Shown here: positions 24,812 through 34,165 of the stretch, in pieces
Position numbering within the stretch: the first letter of the stretch is position 1
Layout of the letters: the number at the start of each line of letters is the position of its first letter
DNA from: Coffea arabica
Taxonomy: Eukaryota > Streptophyta > Magnoliopsida > Gentianales > Rubiaceae
Assembly (NCBI RefSeq): GCF_036785885.1
Contig: NC_092320.1
Coordinates: 11,657,557 to 11,721,556 of the forward strand
Direction: 5' to 3'
DNA length: 64,000 nucleotides
Translations under genes and position numbers: made by a program
Notes under the pieces: model-generated
The model's database searches: none
What the model was told of the DNA's origin: nothing
The model's input: only the letters and a program-made list of their open reading frames with translations

Positions 24812-25704
24812 TAAAGTAAGAAATTTTCGCTTTCTAAACAATGCTACCTCTTAGCTGAGTTATACCAGATGCGGTCTCCCTGAAACGGCAGAATGGCTGG
24901 CGGTATGCTTGACCTTAGTTTCGGGTTCAACAATGTCAAAAACCATAATGCCACTGTGTAGGTGAACATAGTACTTCAAACAAGCCCAAGGAGCTTGAAC
25001 CATATTTGAGCACATGAAGCAGGATGCTAAGAGCGCTTTTGACTTGATCTCTATCCTTCCGCAAGAACTACAAATGGTATTGAAACAAGTTTAAAAACCT
25101 CAGATGACAGCTGAGTTACAAGGGAAAGAAGAGTTGTGAAGCACGGAAAAGGAACTCGAACTTGGTCAATTGTTCATGTGCATAATCAAAAGATTTCTGC
25201 GAGATGTCTGAAAGTCAGTGATTTCCGAGCAGTAAATTAGTTTGTTTAGCTGTTTTTGTCCAGGAAACCGTACCATGACAGAGGGGAGAGCTGAAAACAG
25301 GAATGCGTTTAACAAATCACTAAGGCCACGCCTTTCCATACTGGACTGGAAGGAAGAAAGAAAGAAAAAAACTCCGCAGAAAGCGAATCCGTAAAATCAA
25401 GAGACTGCATCATTTTGAGCAATCACTGGAAGCACGCTTCACAAGGGTGTCTAATATCACAGACAGAGAACAGTGAGTTGATTTCAAATCAAATGGTTTG
25501 TGACAAATCAATTTGGAGGACATACATTCAAATAGTACCAGAAACAGATTAAGAAATATTTGCTCCCATGCAATACGCACTCATTGAACACTATTAACAT
25601 CATCAATATGAAGAAAATTGAATCAAGCTTACATAAACTCTAATTTGCAACACGAATCATCAGGCAACAAACATAAAGACCACAACTACAAACTGGACAA
25701 CCAA
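24812..25704. other. Spacer and 3' flank of the F-box gene
   Basis: Probably includes the F-box 3' UTR near 25600-25704. On the minus strand about 25013-24840 is an open stretch of some 60 codons reading VHLHSGIMVFDIVEPETK without a start context or recognised family; it may be a gene relic. Confidence 0.4.
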
Positions 25705-26982
25705 TCAAACAGGAGCAAGACTCTCAATAAACTCATAAGCATCATGACATCCAAACTTCAGCAAACCCTTCCTAGAAAAATGAAGTGCTCTCGAATCAGC
25801 TAGCTCCACAAAGCTCTTATCCTTGAACTTGTAAGCGACAACCTTTCCGGGAACATGAAACACCAAAAATCCCTCACCATTCTCTTCCCTAACCATACCA
25901 AGCACACAAAATGCGTAATCAACTGTATCCCCATCTCTAAAATCGATCTCCCTTCTCCTAACCTCAGGAAAATAACACAAGATATCAACAAAATCCATCC
26001 GATACCTCAGCGACCAATTCGAGCAATCATCCTGCATTTCGAAGACCCTTAATTCAGATTCAGATGCTTGCCTCAAGTACATTGTCACAAAATGCAAGTG
26101 GCCATTAGAATTTCCAAAATAGTAAGTATCACTAACTCTATCACCCCGCCATCTCCCCACTAGAGGAATTTGTATGGACTGGACAACACAATCCTTATCA
26201 ATGTCAAAATAATAAGATTCGCCCTTTGGCCTAATCCAGTGAATTTTGCCATTCCAATAGACCCCATCACAAAATTTTACATCATAAGGCACCACAAACT
26301 CTTTTCCCCCATTAGCAACCTTCCAAGATTGAAATTTTGAATCATAAACAAAAACTTGATAAGTATACACCGAATAAGGTGTAAAACTCACACATATCAC
26401 CTTATAATCAAGTGATTTTGAAGGATCATAGGCTAAATACAGCCCCAATTGTTGTCTTTGACTCTGACTAACAATATTGTTGTGGAAGTGATAAGTGAGC
26501 CGAAGAATTCTGGATTGACGGGTGGTGGGATTGTAGATGTAATAATCTTTGGGGGCATTTCGGGCATTGTATGACACTTGTAAAAGTAATAGTCCATTGC
26601 AAGATTGTAAAATCCTGGTCCTATAAGTGGTGGCGGTGGCAGGGGCCGTGGGCGTGCGATTATAAGCATCAGGGGGGGTGAGATTAAATTTAAAAGTGTG
26701 GATTTTTGGACGTCTAGTGAAAAGGGGTAGGAGGTAGAGTTGCGAGGGTGATTTGCGGAGGCAGAGGGCGGAGGCGGCAGTAGTGGGGCGGTGGCGGAGG
26801 GCATGGAGATGGGAGAAATGGGAGCTGGAAATAAGGGAGAACCAGCTTTTGGAGACGGTCTTGAATCTGATTAGTGTTTTGATAGGCAGGTAAAGGAGGA
26901 TTTCGATCAAAACATCCTCGGTTCCAGCGAGGATTGTGGCAGCTGAGGGTGAATTCGGGCACTTCGGCGTCGGCGGACCCAT
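25705..26982 (-). CDS. F-box protein with F-box-associated region
   Basis: Likely substrate-recognition subunit of an SCF (SKP1-cullin-F-box) ubiquitin ligase. A single intronless frame of 425 codons runs from an ATG at 26982. The F-box lies at about residues 20-60 (EDVLIEILLYLPIKTLIRFK, then SKSWFSLISS), with the Leu-Pro and Arg-Phe positions that contact SKP1. The remainder resembles the F-box-associated beta-propeller-like region: YIYNPTTRQSRIL near residue 150, GLYLAYDPS, and YQVFVYDSKFQSWKV near 230. The N-terminus is Pro/Ser-rich and the 5' part of the gene is GC-rich compared with the 3' part. The family is large and fast-evolving, so the substrate cannot be named. It resembles proteins annotated as F-box At5g07610-like; that assignment is an inference. 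Confidence 0.88.
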   Translation of the reverse strand: MGPPTPKCPNSPSAATILAGTEDVLIEILLYLPIKTLIRFKTVSKSWFSLISSSHFSHLHALRHRPTTAASALCLRKSPSQLYLLPLFTRRPKIHTFKFNLTPPDAYNRTPTAPATATTYRTRILQSCNGLLLLQVSYNARNAPKDYYIYNPTTRQSRILRLTYHFHNNIVSQSQRQQLGLYLAYDPSKSLDYKVICVSFTPYSVYTYQVFVYDSKFQSWKVANGGKEFVVPYDVKFCDGVYWNGKIHWIRPKGESYYFDIDKDCVVQSIQIPLVGRWRGDRVSDTYYFGNSNGHLHFVTMYLRQASESELRVFEMQDDCSNWSLRYRMDFVDILCYFPEVRRREIDFRDGDTVDYAFCVLGMVREENGEGFLVFHVPGKVVAYKFKDKSFVELADSRALHFSRKGLLKFGCHDAYEFIESLAPV

Positions 26983-27303
26983 GTCGCAGATGGATTGTCC
27001 CCTAGACTAGCATAACTCGGAAGAGCACGAGGAAGGATGGACTGGCTGTTATGTTATCGACGACATCGTTTGTGGGATGGTCGATACGCTCCATTTTTGT
27101 ATTTTTTAATTTGGTTTCAGTCAAATGTTTAACATATTGATCCAACTCTAGTCTACATTTCTTTCTTTTTTTTTTTTTTTTTTTGGCACAAGGTAAACAT
27201 TTCTTTACATTAGCGTATTGATCCGAGCCTATACTTGGCTCCAATTATGAATTAACTTTATTGAAGTTTCTCGCTCAAAATTATAAATATATCTATTCTC
27301 AAA

Positions 27304-27334
<31 letters not shown>

Positions 27335-27885
27335 TAAATATATCTTTATGAAGTTTGAAGTCAGTTTTTAAAATAAATCTTTAAATTGTCAGACCAAATC
27401 AAAAGACCGAAAGTCGATTTACATATAAACACATAGAAATTGTAGAAATTGAAGTGTAAAAAGTTCAGAATATGACGTCAATTTGACCATTTATAAATCT
27501 GACCAACTCGATTAGTTTTTCTTTGAGCTTTCAAGAGTAAAACAAAAATATACCACCAAAATTCTTTGTTCTTTGAAGATAAGAATACGGCTTTATCAAC
27601 TGCTTGAGTTTCGTTTAGATTTCTAAAATATTTCGTGGTTAAGTCATATTACAACATTGGATACCTTTCCCTCCCTTATTTAAGAAATATGGCCCCATCC
27701 ATACTAATTTAAAACTTTTATTTTGTGCAATTTCATTGAGAAATTACTCAAATTGATATGGCTGGGAATTTCTTTTTCCTAATTGAACTTTCAAAATCCT
27801 TCTCTTTCCACTCACTTTTTTTTTTCTTTCCTTGTAGTCACCTTGTATTAGTGTTATTTTGAAAATCAACCAATAAAGAAAAATC
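26983..27885. other. Spacer upstream of the F-box gene
   Basis: Contains the F-box promoter side, T-runs at 27167-27184 and an A-run followed by (TA)n at 27301-27335. No gene is seen. Confidence 0.4.
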
Positions 27886-28382
27886 AATACCAATCCACAC
27901 ATTAAAAGAAAAATACAAGAATTTGCTATTTATCTTTAGAAATCAAATCACATAAAATATCAAAAAATAGTATATCATTCTATATTTTTTACTTAATGCA
28001 AGATCCAAATTACTTTTTTTATTTACATACCCACAGTAAAAAATGATCAACAATAAATAATTAAAAAATTTGGAGCCAAAACATCGCAAAGAACGAACTT
28101 TAACGTCATAAATATTCTTGTCAATATATTAAAGTTAGTTTATAAGATTTTTATGGTACTAAAGTCTACTTTTTGTAATGTTTTGGTTACAAATTTTTTT
28201 TTTAATTATTTGTTGTTGCTTATGTTGGATAATGGGTTTGTAATTTAAAAGAGTAATTTGAATCTTTCATTAAGTGAAATATATAGAATGATATACTATT
28301 TTTTTGATACTATATGTAATTTGATCCCTGATGATAAATAACATATTCTAGTATTTTTCTTGTAATGTGTGGGTTGGTATTA
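27886..28382. mobile_element. Palindromic MITE-like element, about 0.5 kb
   Basis: The left arm from aataccaatccacac and the right arm ending gtgtgggttggtatta are reverse complements with scattered mismatches. The match runs almost the whole length, through tatatcattctata on both sides, to a centre near 28134. It would fold as one long imperfect hairpin. No ORF. The superfamily is not assigned because no clear target duplication was seen. Confidence 0.75.
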
Positions 28383-28496
28383 GATTAACTAAATAATATA
28401 GTAGATGGGGAATAATAGTGGAATCATGTTATATTCTCTTTCCTAATATCACTTTTTAATTGTTGGTTAGATCTAAATGTTACAAGATAATAAATC

Positions 28497-28592
28497 TCAA
28501 GGGAGATTAGTATAATTTTTGAAACCTAAAAGAAGGCCAGTGAAATAGTTAAAAACCTCCAAAGGAGGTTTTTGAAATTATCCGTAATAGTT
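28497..28592. mobile_element. Solo end of the GGGATAATT/AAACCTCC transposon family
   Basis: Reads ctcaagggagattagtataa and ends ggaggtttttgaaattatcc, matching the right end of the elements at 8665 and 24667. No matching left end was found nearby, so this is a truncated copy. Confidence 0.6.
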
Positions 28593-29981
28593 GAGACTTG
28601 AGAGTGCTTATTGGTGGGATTTTTGTTGAAGCTCATTGATGGTCAGACTAAACATTGCGACGGTACCAACTCTTTTTTCACAAAGAAGAAGAAAAACAAA
28701 CGAGTTAACTGAGAGAATAAGAGAATTCATTCGAGTAGATAATTTTTGGAGTTGTAAATATTTTGCTGTGATTTCCTTACTTAGATTAAAATTTAAAAAA
28801 AAAAAAAAAAAAAGAAGCAAGAACTGTAACTGAGTCTCTTAAAAATGATTAATCCAACCAATCTATTGAACATTTATGAAACTGTGTATGTCTATCTATA
28901 ACTTCAAATATCCATCAACTTCAACGGTAACTTAATGTGACTCATCTCATCTGACTTTTGGCATGTAAATAGTAGTCTATTTAAATTAAAAACAAAAGCC
29001 CAATAATTCAGCCGAGTTTTGGAGGTCTAAATTTGATCAACAGACAACTGACAAAATTGTTGACTCTAATTTTGGATACCATTCCTCAATCGCAAATGCA
29101 CAATCATTCACATTGTAGTTCTTAAATAGTGATTTCTTCAACCTTGTCGTCAATTATTAATTAATCAGTCACCCAAATACCCAAAATATCCAAATGATTG
29201 TTGTGAATTTGGAAGTCGACTTGACCAGCATCTACATGCACTTCGATTATTGATTCCTTGAGACAGTTTTGTCAAACACTGCTTAGGCCCATTTAGAGTT
29301 GCGGTGGATTCTAGTCTGGAAGTGTAGTTTTCAATATAACCAGGTGAATTGCATCTTTAGTTGCAATTTTTTTTTTTTTTTTTTTTTGGGTTGAAACATT
29401 AGCTTTATATTGGTATAAAAAATATGCACTGTATTTGGACAATCACTGGTAATGCATTGTTAAAGCCTTTCCACACGAGGACTTTCAGCTTTTGCTTGAT
29501 ATTTGGCTTTTGAAGTGTCTTGCAGATTTTGCTATTGTTATTATTGTAACTCGGATCCCTTTCTGTGGCTGTTGTGCCTCCCAGTTCTTCACTCGAGCTT
29601 CTCATCATCTTATATCCTGATCGGACCGTATATATACCTTCATGTTCATCTTTAGTTGCATGATGTTGTTCAATTTACTTGTTGATTATGCTAAATAGTT
29701 GCTTCAAAATCATTTCTTCTTACAGCATCACTGGTCGCTAGCGTATTTTCGGAAGGAAGCAGTAGAAAGCCATGAAGTAACGCGTGACAAGGTGATATGA
29801 TTTGCAATGTCTGTGAATATGGATTGCGTAACTGAATATCTGTAAATGCGAATGCAAATTCATCTAGATATACAAGTTTTCTAGTAGTTAAACCAATTGC
29901 AGTTGCCATGAAGCTGATAATTTCCAAGTACTCTTTGGTTGACATTGTGTGTGCAGATTAACATGCTTTGGGTTGATTGGT
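28593..29981. other. Spacer before the LTR element
   Basis: AT-rich with A- and T-runs (28796-28813, 29369-29387). Minus-strand open frames at 29405-29608 and 29691-29945 have no recognised family. Nothing else is seen. Confidence 0.35.
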
Positions 29982-29986
29982 AATAG

Positions 29987-30433
29987 TAAGCCGAGACCGC
30001 GATCCGAGCAGAACCCTGGCGCATGTTTCCGAACTGATCTGCAATGAGTCGAACAGCAGGACTAACTCCCCGTTGTGACTTCAACACTCAAGTTAGTTGA
30101 GAAAAATGAGAGAATAGAGAAATTAATAATAATACGTAGCGTACCTTTTCTAATCCCTTTGCACCTTATTTATAGTCTCTTGGGGCAGATATGCCGGAGC
30201 CCAAGATTATCCCTCTATCCTTAGTAGTTATCCCATTCTCGAATATGAGTCCTACTAAGTTACTAGAGGTAGAGTCCTTCTTGGATTCCAATTATGGTCT
30301 TATCCTGAAAATCCAAGAGTTCCTGACCAGTTCGGCCATGAAAGGGGTCTAGGGCCGATGACCGAACTAGCTCATCTACTAGGCCGAACTAGCCTGTTTG
30401 AACACCTGTCCGTGGAGGATTGGCTCCTCTACA
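29987..30433 (-). repeat. LTR (3' LTR in element orientation)
   Basis: 447 bp. Shares gatccgagcagaaccctggc-type sequence, a TTATTTATAG box and the ggattggctcctctaca end with the other LTR. The left terminal dinucleotide has decayed from TG to TA. Confidence 0.85.
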
Positions 30434-30659
30434 CTAGCCCCCCTTTGAAGGCCAGAGTCATTAAACGGTAATCTGGATCGAATTTTAGGAACGTGTCAGT
30501 TCAGCCAAGGAGCACGTCCTTTGACATCATTACTTCAAACATTTTATGTAACCGTCACTTCTTCCATGTGTAACCATCACTTGAACCGTCACGTTCTTCA
30601 CAGTAACCATTACTAGTTTCAAATTCGAACCTCTTCGTCTTCTCGCTCTGATGGCCCCG

Positions 30660-30667
30660 TATAAATA
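30660..30667 (+). promoter_or_regulatory. TATA box of the antisense ORF
   Basis: TATAAATA in the plus orientation, about 185 nt before the ATG at 30846. It implies that the antisense ORF has, or had, its own promoter outside the LTRs. Motif-based. Confidence 0.5.
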
Positions 30668-30845
30668 GGGTACACCACCAGTCATTTTCACATTCCGCTT
30701 TCATTTTCTCGGATCTTCTTGCCCCTACTCTGTTCGTGCTTTCTTCCTATGCGACAAGAGCCTATTCACACTTCCTTCTTAGCAATATCTTGTGTCCAAG
30801 CTGTTCTTCCCCCTATTGCTAGTAAGTCCTCCTTCCTTTCTTTTA

Positions 30846-32039
30846 TGTCTTCGTCTGAACACTCTGATATTACTAGTTATGCACCTAGGTTTAGGGTAGT
30901 TCGACCCGTGCCAGTAGAGGTGATTTCCTCTTCTACCTCGCCTTCTAGCTCTTCTTCACCTAGTTCATCTGAGTCCGAGTATATCCCTACCCCGGACCGT
31001 TCCCCTGTTCAAATCATGAGTCCTCCCACGCAGTCTGTTCAGCCCCTCCCTAGGACCCCTATTCAGGTTGCCACGCCTGAGACCGCCGCAGAGACCTCCA
31101 AGGCATGTCCCTCCCGTTCTTTCTTTCCCTCTGAATACAATTTCGGAGAGGTTGACTTCATCTCTCCTATTCTAGAACAGAAGGAAGTTGACGAACCGAT
31201 GGGAACTTATTCCATTCCCCCAGAGTTCGAGCCCTGGGCTGCTCGGTCAGGGGAGTTAGCTTGCCAACCTCCCCCTGGATTCGTGGCCGTGTATAAGGAC
31301 CAGCTCATAGCTGGTCTTCGGCTCCCCATTCTACTTTTCCTATTTGAAATCCTTACCTTCTGGGGTATCCGAATAACCCAACTCATCCCTAGCGCTGTTC
31401 GGTCTATCTTAGGCTTCTTTATCCTATATCGAATTCTTGAGATATCTTATTCCCTAGACCTATTCTGCTCTTACTTCTATATGAAGATTAATGGTCATGT
31501 CCCACGCTGGTTCTACTTTGGTCGCCAAAGTGGGGTAAAACATTAGACCCGTGAGCTGTTTGTAGGATCTCTCTCATCTATTATGGGGTGGAAAGCTCAG
31601 TTCTTCTACGTGAATAACTCAGGGTTTCCCTCTCTAACTTGGAGGAAGGGCACATTGGTCTCTGATGCTTGTCCCTCACCTTTCCCTGAGTCCAAACTGG
31701 ATCGACTTCTCAGTTCCGACATCAAATTGAATGTGAAAGAACTCTCTTCCTCGTAGCTCATTGCAGCTGGACTCATTCGAACATATGTTTCTAAGCCTTC
31801 AACGAGACTACAGTCCTCACTTAGAAAGAGTTGGATACCTGTGTTTACCTAATCTGTCGATCGCTTCAAAGGTGAGCGGATTCTCCGCCACCACTTGCAG
31901 CAACTGTTCAGGTGGGATTTGAGGGAGCTCCGTCCCTTCCTCACCCTGAGTTGGCTCCTAGTGAGGGTTTTGGGGATCATTTCGTTCATTCCCTCGGTGT
32001 TCTTCTGAGACCAGATCCTCGCCATGATTCACAAAGCAA
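30846..32039 (+). pseudogene. Antisense ORF with gypsy-type transposon domain (PF04195-like), broken by stops
   Basis: From ATG 30846 (MSSSEHSDITSYAPRF) the frame opens with a Ser/Pro-rich low-complexity segment. It then contains PPGFVAVYKDQLIAGLRLP and RSILGFFILYRILEIS, which match the pattern of the putative gypsy-type transposon domain found across plants (Transposase_28; known function unclear). The frame meets TAG at 31544-31546. It continues in the same frame with family-like text (GWKAQFFYVNNSGFPSLTW) to another TAG near 31756 and more stops, so the full-length protein is broken. It runs opposite to the retrotransposon that carries it. A tgctagtaagt donor-like site near 30822 suggests a possible leader intron. 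Its function in the element is unknown. Confidence 0.65.
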
Positions 32040-32075
32040 GAACAAAATTTTTCACAGACGGCGCCAATTAATGAG

Positions 32076-32520
32076 TGAGCTGAGACCGCAATCCAAACAG
32101 AACCTTGGCGCGTGTTCCTGAACTGACCTGCAATGAGCCGAACAACGGACTAACTTCCGATTGTGACTCTGACGTTCAAATCAGTTGAGAAAAATGAGAG
32201 AATAGATAAATTGATAATAATACGTAGTATACCTTTTCTAATCTCGTTGCACCTTATTTATAGAGTCCCTTGGGACAGTTATGTCGGAGCCTAAGGTTAT
32301 CCCTCTATCCTTAGTAGTTATCTCATTCTCGAATATGAGTCCTACTAGATTACTAAAGACCTTCTTGGATTCCAATTATGGCCTTATCCCGAAGATACAG
32401 GAGTTCCTGACCAATTCGGCCACGAAAGGGGTCTAGGGCTAATGACCGAACTAGCTCATCTACTAGGCCGAACTGGCTGTCAAAACTGACACATGTCCAT
32501 GGAGAATTGGCTCCTCTACA
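32076..32520 (-). repeat. LTR (5' LTR in element orientation)
   Basis: 445 bp, starting tgagctgagaccgc and ending ggctcctctaca on the plus strand. It is followed on the interior side by the primer-site-like sequence at 32051-32066. Confidence 0.85.
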
Positions 32521-33051
32521 ATAGGCGTATCTTTTCCAAGAATAGCAGCTAATCTTTCTTGTCATCCTGCTAGTTTGTGATTATGATGATTGGTATGCTT
32601 GAAAACTTCGGTCAGTTTATTATTATTAGGAGTATAATAGTTTATAGTGATGATGGAACTGCTTTACCCATTTGCAGATAGGAGAATTCCCAAGTATTTG
32701 GATTCAGTTCAATCGCAGAGCACATTGCGCTGAAATGGACCTTGATAAAGAATAAACTGCACATGCACAAGAAGAGACGCTGAAGTAGTTGTAACCAGGA
32801 CCAAACCACCGAGCAAAAGCATTTAGACAATTTTATTTCAGATCAAAATTTGTTGGGAATTTTCCCATCTTCACATGATTAATAAATTTTCCTTCATATA
32901 ATATATTAGCGATCCAAAATTCTCTGCCTTCTGAAGCACAACGCATGGGTGCAGAGGATGGTTGTAAGATCTCTAGTTTGACTGTCAAATCTTTCTTTCT
33001 CCTCGCCTTTCATAAGGTTTAGAATCTCTTTTACACTAAAATGATAATTTT
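32521..33051. other. Spacer between LTR element and nested MULEs
   Basis: No gene is recognised. Short minus-strand frames (32642-32830) lack family resemblance. Confidence 0.35.
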
Positions 33052-33460
33052 TGGGAAAATCGTCCAAAACGTCCCTCACATTTTGTAAAATAACTTTTTT
33101 CGTCCCTCACTTTTAAAAGTGTAATTTTATGTCCCTTACATATTCACATCGGTCAAATTTAGTCCCTAACTAGGTTTCCGATCATTTTTTTGCAGGAATC
33201 CATCATGTACAAGGCACGTGATCATTTTTGAAGGGTAAATTTGTCAAATTATATTTTACATAATCTGATGGGTAAAATACACGGAACCCCCCTATGGTTT
33301 CGCGAAAAGACACGAAACCCCCCTATCGTTTAGAAACATACACATAAACGCCCTAAACTCCATAAATAAAGTAAAAATAGACCTATAACCGGCTAAGTTA
33401 CCGGCTGCAGGTCGAATACCCAAAATACCCCATTTCTCTCCTACTGCCCCGCTCTCCCCT

Positions 33461-33710
33461 ATGCGGGCCGCTCGCGACTCTATCCCCGTCGGCAGCTACA
33501 ATCCCTCCGAGTTTGTCGCTCCCACGGTCTCAGAGTTCACTGACGATGCTCTCTCCCCTAATTGGACTGCTCGCCGGAGCAATTCTGGTAAATTTGCTTC
33601 CTCCCTGCCAGCTGGTGGATTTGATATGTCATCCCTTAAACAGAATAATTTCCCGGCTAGTAGTTTAACCACCGTCTCCATTGTCAACATGCCCCCTGGC
33701 GGTGAACAGG
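33461..33710 (+). other. Possible second captured exon, unrecognised
   Basis: The plus strand here reads SIPVGSYNPSEFV, DDALSPNWTARRS and GKFASSLPAGGFDMSSLK, with balanced protein-like composition. It adjoins but does not overlap the recognisable patatin part on the other strand. It could be a fragment of another gene captured in the opposite orientation, or patatin-adjacent non-coding sequence that happens to be open. Family unknown. Confidence 0.3.
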
Positions 33711-34165
33711 GTCCTTCCATCCTTCCCCCGGGTAAAGAGCAGAGCGGCGAGTATGCCTTCTGCGCCGGCGCCGGCGGCGACGTTGAAGAAGTCAGCAATG
33801 CGGGCATTTGGGTTTCCGGATTTGCGGCGGAGGGTGGCCTCCAGGTGTGCCAGAGACTTGGCAGCAAGAACGCCGTCGGTGGAGCCACCAGCATCAATGG
33901 AGAGGATTCGGACTTTGCCGCGGCCGCCTGGGAAGTGCTTGGTGCTGAGGGGAGAAGTAGCAGCAGCAGCGGCAGCAGTAGCAGGAGGAGTAGTATTAAT
34001 TTTGGGGAGGTGGGAAACGAACTTGGGATCGTCATACCCAAAAAGGAACTTGTTTTCGAGGATGGAGAAGAATTCACAAGTGAGTTTGTCCATGTCCATG
34101 TTGCACTCCAACTGATGAAGCATTGATGAAGCTGTGGTGGTGGTGGATACTGCAGCTGCCACCAT
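33690..34165 (-). pseudogene. Captured 5' fragment of a patatin-like (pPLA-III type) gene
   Basis: The minus strand from ATG 34165 encodes MDMDKLTCEFFSILENKFLF, GYDDPKF, KVRILSIDAGGSTDGVLAAK, LEATLRRKSGNPNARIADFF, NVAAGAGAEGILAALLFTRG and KDGRTLFTA. This is the N-terminal third of a plant patatin-like phospholipase of the PLP6-9/pPLA-III group. That group naturally has Gly in place of the catalytic Ser (GXGXG), as seen in AGAGA. The oxyanion motif DGGG reads DAGG. After LFTA the resemblance stops and a stop follows within about 12 codons; the catalytic Asp-Gly-Gly dyad half is absent. The fragment therefore cannot be a full acyl hydrolase. It lies entirely inside the inner MULE. Confidence 0.82.

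Larger units (their letters stand above)
29987..32520 (-). mobile_element. Non-autonomous Ty3/gypsy-like LTR retrotransposon with antisense ORF
   Basis: Two direct repeats (29987-30433 and 32076-32520, about 446 bp) are the LTRs. On the minus strand each starts TGTAGAGGAGCCAAT. Next to the right LTR lies a primer-site-like TGGCGCCGTCTGTGAA (32066-32051), common in plant gypsy elements. Next to the left LTR is the polypurine tract AAAGGGGGGCTAG (30446-30434). ATAG flanks both ends as a target duplication. The 1.6-kb interior holds no gag, protease, reverse transcriptase or integrase, only an antisense reading frame on the plus strand. The LTRs differ by many substitutions and small indels, so insertion is not recent. 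Known: antisense extra ORFs occur in the Tat/Ogre branch; the assignment here is an inference. Confidence 0.85.

Noticed and set aside
33496-34077. 193-codon minus-strand frame (poly-Leu, Pro/Ser-rich)
   Set aside because: Wrong-frame shadow of GC-rich patatin sequence; the adjacent frame carries the real motifs.
33461-34126. 221-codon plus-strand frame as a gene
   Set aside because: Most of it is the shadow of the captured patatin fragment on the minus strand; only the first 80 codons are kept as a possible second capture.
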